A DNA stretch of 64,000 nucleotides from Coptis chinensis (Eukaryota > Streptophyta > Magnoliopsida > Ranunculales > Ranunculaceae): positions 87,873,001-87,937,000 of the forward strand of contig CM027377.1 of the NCBI GenBank assembly GCA_015680905.1, given 5' to 3'. Both the position numbers and the translations under genes were made by a program. The notes under the pieces are model-generated. The model was given only the letters and a program-made list of their open reading frames with translations, was not told where the DNA came from and made no database searches. Positions 57,261 through 64,000 of the stretch are shown here, one piece after another. Position 1 is the first letter of the stretch; each line of letters begins with the position of its first letter.

Positions 57261-58376
57261 TGATATATATAAAATTGAATAATTTACCCACGAAATGAAC
57301 GATGAAACTCAAAATGCAAGTGAAACTAAACTTAATTACGCGTTGCTATCAAAGATTTCTATACTCTCAATTCTATCAAAATATAGTGGAGTAAAAAGTT
57401 CGTTCCACTCTTGGTTCTTTAGCATTCAAGTTTCCTAGATTGACTAATCTATTCAAAGTCTAATGAGCGCAATGGTGGGATTATACTACAATGTGAATTA
57501 AAACTAGACGTAATATAAAGATTATAACTCTATTAAATTTAACTAACAATAATTGAATTCTAAATTAGTAACTAAGAATTGAATAACAACAACTGAATTT
57601 AGATCTAACAATTTTAAATGACAAAATCGAAATGAACAAGAAATAACTATTTTATTTATCTAATCAATGAAGAACTATGATTCAAAGAATTACTCTAAAA
57701 CAATGTATGAAACTAATTAATTTAACTAATTCAATTCAAAAACTAGATCTACAAGCTATTTTTAATGGCTACTTTTCTATCTAAGCTATCTAACTATCCC
57801 TTTCTTAAGAGCTAAGTCTTGTTTTATGTAAAGGAGGAGACCAGATCCACAATTTCGTGTATGGACTAAGGAGCCATGTTTTGGGCCGGAAAATTGAGCC
57901 CAAAGCCCAATTTCTTCAGTCCACAGAGCTCGTTTCAGCTGTCTTTGACTTCAACAGACTTTTCATCTACTTCTGCTCCTCTGATTTGGTCAATTCTTGA
58001 ACCATTGGAAAGCTCTTTCCGAGCCAGTCGTTTTGACGTAAGGTAGGCCCAAATCTGAGGCTTTAGTCCAAAGATATGGTTTTCAGAAGTTCTGCTGACT
58101 TGTGCACTATTTCTGCCCGTGTTGACTTTTCAGCTTTTGACCGGGCTTCATAAAGGCTTTGTCTCCTTGAACCTTGGCCTTTATCACAGAACTTCTTAAC
58201 AACCAATCCTTTGCTCCTTTATATTACCAAAGTGGCACATTTCTGCACATAATTGAGTTCCATGCCTGAAATACATAAAAGCACATAATTAGCATTAACT
58301 CTTATTTATTACTCGCATAATTGGTCTAAAAGTAGTATTATTAAGGGGTTAAAACTACAGTTTTGGGCTCTTATCA
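57261..58376 (-). repeat. 5' LTR of element C
   Basis: About 1116 bp. On the minus strand it begins TGATAAGAGCCCAAAACTG at 58376 and ends ..ATATATCA at 57261. It pairs with 44143-45244. Confidence 0.93.
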
Positions 58377-58381
58377 CCTCG

Positions 58382-59043
58382 TAAAATTAAAACTAAAATT
58401 CCTTATTCGTTAGCGGTCCGATTTTTGCGAATGAGCTATGAAAACGATCATCAAAGAGAATATAATCAAATGATCTATAAAAAAAAAAAAAAAAAAAAAA
58501 CTCAAATCTAACCGTGGTTGACATATAAGAAAATGGAAAATGCCTTGAAGTGCGTGCATGACATAAGTTATGTGAGCAAAAGGAATCTAAATTCATAATA
58601 GTGTCAGCCCGAATCAAAATATGACTAAACGGCATAAACAACAAGAATAGAAAGTTGAGCGATCAAGAATGGAAAGACCAACACCCCACCCCCAAACAAA
58701 TTTTTGCAAACATAGTTTAGAAAATTTGTTTAAACACGTGGGTTTTTTAAAGTCAGATTCCCGAGACTTTCTAGATTACTATGTTTATTTCTTAATTTTT
58801 ACTTTTTATGAATAAGGTTTAATATAAAGGAAAACAATAAAGCAATAAAGACATAATTCACACCATAGAGAAACATGACTAAAAAACCGAGAAAACATGC
58901 AAGAGTGGAAAACGTGAATTATGTTAAACGTGAACTTAGGATCCGGTACTTATAGCCACACACTCCAAAGGGAGGGCCCGGTTACCTGAATGGTGCACTC
59001 ACCAAAATATGGAAATAAAAGGAAGTACACCAAACATCAAAGG
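58382..59043. other. Post-pol spacer of element D right of element C
   Basis: Continues the spacer interrupted by element C. It includes an A tract (58481-58500), CCGATTTTTGCGAATGAG (about 58419), GTCAGATTCCCGAGAC and GGATCCGGTACTTATAGCC to GGTGCACTCACC (about 58750-59005). Confidence 0.7.
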
Positions 59044-60954
59044 TCAGTCCTCATAGACAGGGTCCTGTAAAAAGACATTCTCCACATCTTAGGACATTAA
59101 CTCGTGAAAATGTTTTAACCATTGGCCATTAACTTGGAAGGTATTGTTGTCCTTAGGATTTACCAAGGTGATTACCCTGTAAGGGGTGACTTCAGTAACC
59201 AAAAAAGGACCAGACCAATGGGTTTTCAATTTTCTAGGGAAAATGTGCAAATGAGAGTTGTAAAGCAAGACCTTTTGACCAACTACAAACTCTTTTCGCA
59301 AAATTTATTTATCATGAACACGTTTCATGTTAGCTTTATAATCTTTCGCAAGATCATAAGAATCGCTACGGATTTCTTCAATCTCAGTTAATTGCAATTT
59401 GCGCCTGACACCTACCTTATCATAATTGAAGTTGAGGCTTTTTATAGCCCACATAGCACGGTGCTCTAATTCAACGGGCAAGTGACAAGGTTTTCCAAAC
59501 ACAAGTCTAAAGGGAGACATACCTATAGGAGTTTTAAAAGTAGTCTGATATGTCTATAAGGCATCAATAAGACGCTTAGACCAATCTTTCCTATCAAGAT
59601 TTACTGTTGTTTCTAATATTTTCTTTATTTCCCTAATAGAGACTTCTACCTGTCCACTAGTTTGTGGATGATAAGGAGTTGCCACCTTATGGGTAACTCC
59701 GTACTTTTTAACTAAAGAAGCAACAACTCTATTGTAAAAATGTGTTCCACCATCACTGATGATGGCTTTAGGAATGCCAAAATGACAGAAAATATATTCC
59801 TTCACAAAATACACAACTGCCTTATGGTCATTGCTACGGCAAGCCATGGCCTCTATCCATTTGGTAACGTAGTCCACGACAACAAAAATATAAACAAAAT
59901 CGTGGGAAATAGGAAAAGGACCCATGAAATCAATGCCCCATACATCAAAAATTTCTACCATCAAAATGGGATTTAAAGGCATCATATTACGTTTAGTAAT
60001 ACGCCCAAGTTGTTGGCAACAAACACACATCTTGCAATGAACTTGGGCATCTTTAAAAAGGCTAGGACAATAAAAACCACATTGAAGAACTTTAACAGCC
60101 GTTTTCATACCACTAAAATGGCCACCACACTCTTTACCATGCTAAAAGGATAAAACCTCATTATATTCCCACTAAGGAATATAACGACGAATAATCTGAT
60201 CCGAACAATACTTAAAAAGGTAGGGCTCATCCCAGTAGTATAGCTTAACTCTGGCCAAAAACTTCTTACGTTAATTTCTTGACCAAATATCAGGAATAAT
60301 GTCAAAATCTAAATAATTCATAATGTCGACATACCAAGGTGCAGAAAAAATAGAATAAAGATGTTCATCAGGAAAAAAAAAATCAGGTATGGACTCAGAA
60401 TCACTATCACTATCATTTGTAAGTCTAGATAAGTGATCGGCAACTACATTTTCTACCCCTTGTTTATCCTTAATTTCTAGGGTAAACTCTTGTAGGAGAA
60501 GAATCCATCAGATCAATCTCTGTTTAGCATCCTTCTTGACGAGAAGGTACTTAAGAGCTGCATGGTGGGTGTAGACTAATGGCTTAGAACCAACCAAATA
60601 AGGGCGGATCTTTTCTAAAGCATAAACCACAGCTAAAAATTCCTTTTCAGTAGTAGTGTAATTGTGTTGAGCATCATTTAAAGTTTTACTAGCATAATAA
60701 ATAACAGTCAACTTATCATCTAGTTTTTGGCCTAACACAGCACCAACAGCATAGTCGCTAGCGTCACATATAAGCTCTACAGGTTTAGACCAATCGGGAG
60801 GCTGTATAATCGGTGCAGATGTTAAAGCGGCTTTTAAACTTTCAAAAGCATGCTTGTAGTCATAATTAAAATAAAATATGGCATCTTTTAAAAGTAGATT
60901 AGTTAAAGGACTAGCTATTTTCAAAAAATTCTTGATAAAACATCTATAAAACAT
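59044..60954 (-). pseudogene. Element D RNase H and integrase, truncated by element E
   Basis: From the element E junction: Y-R-C-F-I-K-N-F, CDASDYAVGAVLGQKLDDK and [20 protein letters not shown] (RNase H, 60508-60954, open for 148 codons). A degraded gap follows, then integrase with the [11 protein letters not shown] zinc region, [22 protein letters not shown] and [15 protein letters not shown] in one open 184-codon frame (59554-60108), so the D,D,E triad is complete in this piece. The C-terminal part (59089-59520) has [20 protein letters not shown]. The M at 60954 comes from the insertion junction, not from a natural start. RT and upstream coding lie beyond element E. Confidence 0.9.
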
Positions 60955-61309
60955 GATGATAAGTGCTCAAAAAGTGCTATTTAACCCTCGATTATGCCTC
61001 TTGTTTAGCCATCTTAGTGGACTAATAGTGTTTATAAGTTGTGTTTTAAGATTCTACAGGTGAAAAAGAGAGTTTTGTAGAATATTAGAGAAAATGGGGT
61101 AAAACGAAGCAATTCGGAGCATTAATGATCACATGGGAGGTCCATGGACAATCATGGAGAAGGCCAAGGAATTGGAGCTATTAAATATGCGACTTGGACC
61201 TATTTTAAAGTCTATTTGGAAGCCCAAGGCCAAAGGATTCGTTGCTTGGACCAAAGCCCGTAAAAGAGGATAGAAGGATAGAGCAGAAGAGAGAAAATTG
61301 GCTTACGCG

Positions 61310-61435
61310 GCCCTCGGGACGATGGATCGAAGCGCCCAGACGATTGATTGCGTCCGGGGACGATAGATCGAAAGCGCCCAAACGCATTGATTAAGTCTGG
61401 GACGATGGATAATGCGCGCCAGACGCATGAATCGA
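61310..61435. repeat. Three imperfect tandem repeats of about 40-43 bp in the element E LTR
   Basis: Units of the type GACGATGGATCGAAGCGCCC followed by AGACG..ATTGATTGCGTC, with starts near 61318, 61358 and 61400. They are GC-rich and lie about 120-240 bp upstream of the TATA box, a usual position for LTR enhancers. Confidence 0.75.
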
Positions 61436-61553
61436 CATTAATTGTAGCCAATTCCTTCTCAGTTTTGAAGACGAAGTCGAACTCTGAAAGAAACCTATTT
61501 GTATTAGGAAACAAATGACGGTTTGGAATGCTTCTAGAACTCATTGTAACCCC

Positions 61554-61562
61554 TATAAATAG
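61554..61562 (+). promoter_or_regulatory. TATA box of the element E LTR promoter
   Basis: TATAAATAG, a near-consensus plant TATA box. Confidence 0.65.
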
Positions 61563-61864
61563 AGGACCTAAGTGCCTCATGTAATTAGCCAATTCACTTA
61601 TATTCTTGTCTCCAGAACTTGAGGCAGAGAGTCTTAATAAATTAGTCTTTCTAGTCTTATGTTCTTCAACTCTTCTTCTTCTCGTTCTTCGTGTTCTTCC
61701 TTCTATATGGAAGGCTAATCTTCTCCTTCAAGGGAGGAGATGAAGCCAGTGTTTAAGGTTTAATGATTCTTCTGGTTCATGGTATTCTTCAATCAGGGTA
61801 GTTCTTTATATTTTTAGTTATTAGTTCCATTGCCCACACCAGGGGATGGAAGTATAGATTAAGG

Positions 61865-62015
61865 TTTTTATTTATTACAATTGAATATCATGCTAGTTTA
61901 GGGTTTTATTTATTGCAATTGAATATTTGCTAGTAACATGCTTTTATTTATTGCAATTGAATATAATGCTAGAATAGAGTTTTATTTATTGTAATAGAAT
62001 ATTATACTATTATTC
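61865..62015. repeat. Four AT-rich tandem repeats in the element E LTR
   Basis: TTTATTTATTGCAATTGAAT followed by AT.TGCTAG, four copies of about 35-45 bp (near 61868, 61902, 61945 and 61980). Confidence 0.8.
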
Positions 62016-62578
62016 TCTACTTTTCTTCTAGTTGTGTAGTGTTTTAGAGTAAGGGAAGTATTCCTTGTGTTTGCCTTAGATGGTGATTCATTGAATAGCT
62101 GCCCAAGCTCACATAAAAAGAAAGAAGATACTAGTAACATGAATATAGGAACAACTTTGAGTAGAGTTAATTGTTAGCGATGTTTCATCCAAGAGGGCAT
62201 CGGCACTCGCTCGATTGCCCGATTGTAGTCTACTTGGAGAACAACATGAAGCAAAAGATCATTGAATCAAAAGCATTGGTGGATTTGAATCTCTTGAATC
62301 TATCTCTCTCATATTCTTTCTCCTTATTTCCAATTCTTAGCTTTAGTATAAGTTTAGTTAGTTTAGTTTAGTTTAGCATTAGAATCTATAATATCTATAA
62401 TAATAGTTTTTAATCCCTCAACCCCCTTTCCAGTCCTGCCCTTCATATAAACATACACTTAAAAGTGGAACAATACCCTACTCATCCTTTACTTATTGAG
62501 GGATAATTAGGTTTTGATACGCTTCTCTTTTGTTCAACGACCATACCACATCTCACACACAAAAGGAGGAAGTGTCAA

Positions 62579-62594
62579 TGGCGCCGCTGCCGTT
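62579..62594 (+). promoter_or_regulatory. Primer binding site, element E
   Basis: TGGCGCCGCTGCCGTT, one base after the LTR end at 62577; complementary to the 3' end of tRNA-Asp by family precedent. Confidence 0.8.
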
Positions 62595-63134
62595 TTAAGT
62601 TGTTTATGTTTAAGGTTTTCTTTCAAGATTAGAACTTTGGATATTGAGGTAATTTTAGCCGCATCATCCAACCTTTTGAGAAAGAAAGAAGCTTGAAGGA
62701 CATCTCGAAGACAAGATCTACCATCCAGGTTAGTCGAATCTTCATTCTTTTTATTGCTTTCTTAGTATAGTTGCATCATAGTTTAGTTTTATTGCTTTCT
62801 AGTATAATTGCATTTAGGACCTTTTCAACAATTGAAGTTGTAAGCCAACAGCGAAACATCAAACTCTAGTGTTTCTTGTCTGAATCTTGACAAACGGACT
62901 ATCGTCTGTGGGTAGTGGTACTTAAGCAATCCAAGTGATTCACCATAACCCTAGAAGAGACAGCTTTAGACAACGGGCGAGATACTAGCTGCAAAGCCCA
63001 ACCAAGTTGAAGGAAAGTAGTTTTGCATATTAGTATAATTTAGAATAGTTGCATATTAGTTTAATTGCATTCAAGCATAATAGGATAGTTTTCATCATCT
63101 TCGCATAGCAAGAATACTAGACAGGATTGATATA
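62595..63134. other. Element E 5' leader
   Basis: Untranslated leader with short A/T-rich repeats (TTGCATATTAGT-like). No gene seen. Confidence 0.6.
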
Positions 63135-63978
63135 ATGGCCGCACGCAATGATGGAGGTGTTTTGGACACCAATAATCCTAAAGCTATCCCACCCAGCAGT
63201 ATTGTTTTTCCATAAATAGAAGCTAACCAGTTTGAGCTTAGAGCATCATTAATCTCTATGCTTCCAAAGTTCAACGTTTCAGACAATGTTCAACCTTATG
63301 TTCACATGAACAAATTTCTATCAGTCCTCAGAACTTTCAAGAACCAGAATATCAGGGATGAGAGTATCAAAATCATTCTGTTCCCACTCTCACTCGAAGG
63401 TAAAGCATCCGAATGGTTAACCGCCGCGACCGATCAATTCAATAGACAACTGGGAGAAGTTGAGAACAAAGTTTATGAACAAGTTCTACCCACCCCAAAA
63501 GACAGATGACATGCAGCAAGCCATCAACAATTTCAAAGGGAAGGTGACTGAAGAATATCATCAAAGCTGGGAGAAATTCAATAATCTGCTAGTCTCATGT
63601 CCACATCATGGATATGACAAGAGCACACTGGCCCATTTTTTCTATCGAGGACTCTCGATGATGAACAAGCAGATGATACAATCAATGCACAAAGGCAAGT
63701 TTACATCGATGGATGGAGAGGAAGCTTGCAACTTTCTCAAGAATTTAGCTGAAGAAACACAACAGTGGACTACTAGCAACGAGGATGTCGCTAGCATGGA
63801 GGGGGAGCCAAAGCAATTTGGCTACCAAGCACATGAACACGCAGATCAAGAACTGAAGTCTACATTTGGCCCGCCACCAAAGATTGAAACTTTGAGTAAG
63901 AAATTCAATCGGGTTCTCCATGAATCCTCCAAGATCAACAAGTCTCAAGCTAAATCTCTCCCCAGTCATGCAAGCTAG
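63135..63978 (+). pseudogene. Element E gag, broken
   Basis: Starts MAARNDGGVLDTNNPKAIPP at 63135. A TAA at 63213-63215 interrupts it early. The frame resumes with MLPKFNVSDNVQPYVHMNKF and SLEGKASEWLTA, then shifts near 63480 to MNKFYPPQKTDDMQQAINNF, HQSWEKFNNLLVSCPHHGYD, FFYRGLSMMNKQMIQSMHKG and EEACNFLKNLAEETQQW. This is a retrotransposon gag domain of the Athila type (compare the cores W-x-x-F-x-x-L-L-x-x-C-P-H-H in C and E). A stop at 63976-63978 ends the second frame; further coding lies beyond the window. Confidence 0.88.
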
Positions 63979-64000
63979 CCAATATCGCGAAGTTTGTTGG

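Larger units (their letters stand above)
44143..58376 (-). mobile_element. Element C: complete Athila-like LTR retrotransposon, 14.2 kb
   Basis: LTRs at 44143-45244 and 57261-58376, both starting (plus strand) TGATATAT and ending CTCTTATCA. Perfect 5-bp target duplication CCTCG at 44138-44142 and 58377-58381. Minus-strand order: LTR, PBS, leader, gag, protease, RT, RNase H, integrase, spacer, post-pol ORF1, GC-motif cluster, post-pol ORF2, 3' spacer, PPT, LTR. The D-L-G-A-S protease, the Athila-type gag and the extra ORFs after integrase support the Athila-like assignment. The coding regions have scattered stops and frameshifts and the LTRs differ at many sites, so it is an old, inactive copy. 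Confidence 0.95.
29820..60956 (-). mobile_element. Element D: Athila-like LTR retrotransposon split by three later insertions
   Basis: The 3' LTR is at 29820-31122 and the polypurine tract next to it; then 3' spacer, post-pol ORF2 (33094-33869), and post-pol ORF1 in two parts (34696-35766 and 43838-43892). The spacer also comes in two parts (43893-44142 and 58382-59040), followed by integrase and RNase H (59044-60954). Rejoining across the insertions restores the order seen in element C. Interrupted by the solo LTR with CACTA-2 (35767-43837), element C (44143-58376) and element E (60957 onward). RT, protease, gag and 5' LTR lie beyond element E, outside the window. Likely TSD copy TTAAT at 29815-29819. 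Confidence 0.85.
60957..62577 (+). repeat. 5' LTR of element E
   Basis: About 1621 bp, TGATAAG... to ...AAGTGTCA. It contains the tandem repeats at 61310 and 61865 and a TATA box at 61554. The second LTR is outside the window, so the ends rest on the TG/CA borders and the PBS. Confidence 0.8.
60957..64000 (+). mobile_element. Element E: Athila-like LTR retrotransposon, 5' part, inserted in element D
   Basis: The 5' LTR is at 60957-62577, a tRNA-Asp-type PBS follows, then leader and gag on the plus strand, running off the window. It starts TGATAAGTGCTCAAAAAG, distantly like the TGATAAGAGCCC of the other elements, but the LTR body is different, so it is a separate family. Insertion is within the RT/RNase H connection of D; the likely TSD copy is CATGA (60952-60956). 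Confidence 0.88.

Overview
The window is plant nuclear DNA, most likely from a eudicot with a large repeat-rich genome. The evidence is CACTA (En/Spm) transposons with plant-type TNP2 and TNPA genes, Athila-like Ty3/gypsy LTR retrotransposons primed by tRNA-Asp, and captured fragments of typical plant genes with introns. I found no intact single-copy host gene, tRNA, rRNA or CRISPR array. The whole window is a nest of transposable elements, mostly decayed. All homology calls are from reading translations and recalling families; no search was run.

Layout. (1) 1-17038: a CACTA transposon (CACTA-1) whose right terminus is at 17038 and whose left terminus should lie only a few bases before position 1. 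All its genes run on the minus strand: a decayed TNP2 transposase (10058-13601) and a decayed TNPA-type gene fused to an Ulp1-like protease module (1367-9794). A large intron of the TNPA gene holds fragments of two host genes, a UPL1/UPL2-type HECT ubiquitin ligase and an AAMP-type WD40 protein. A third fragment, from an F-box/kelch gene, lies upstream of TNP2. (2) 17039-26051: Athila-like element A (minus strand), interrupted on its 3' side by CACTA-1. It has gag and protease, but the reverse transcriptase, RNase H and integrase are absent and a different open 293-codon ORF is in their place. (3) 26052-29819: a 3.8 kb gap with one orphan CACTA-like terminus. (4) 29820 to beyond 60956: element D (minus strand), an older Athila-like copy split by three later insertions. 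These are a solo LTR (35767-43837) that itself carries a 6.9 kb CACTA (CACTA-2, 36425-43324), the complete 14.2 kb element C (44143-58376, TSD CCTCG), and element E. (5) 60957-64000: the start of element E (plus strand), with 5' LTR, PBS and a broken gag.

The most notable content is CACTA-2. It shows no transposase but carries intron-containing fragments of a MEKK1-like MAP kinase kinase kinase, clathrin heavy chain and L-threonine aldolase, all in the same (plus) orientation, plus at least two exon-like pieces I could not identify. Together the two CACTA elements hold fragments of six recognisable host genes.

The Athila-like copies share a layout read on the minus strand: 5' LTR, PBS (TGGCGC...), leader with a GC-rich motif, gag, protease, RT-RNase H-integrase, a spacer with a conserved block, two post-pol ORFs of unknown function separated by a second GC-rich motif cluster, a long 3' spacer, polypurine tract and 3' LTR.
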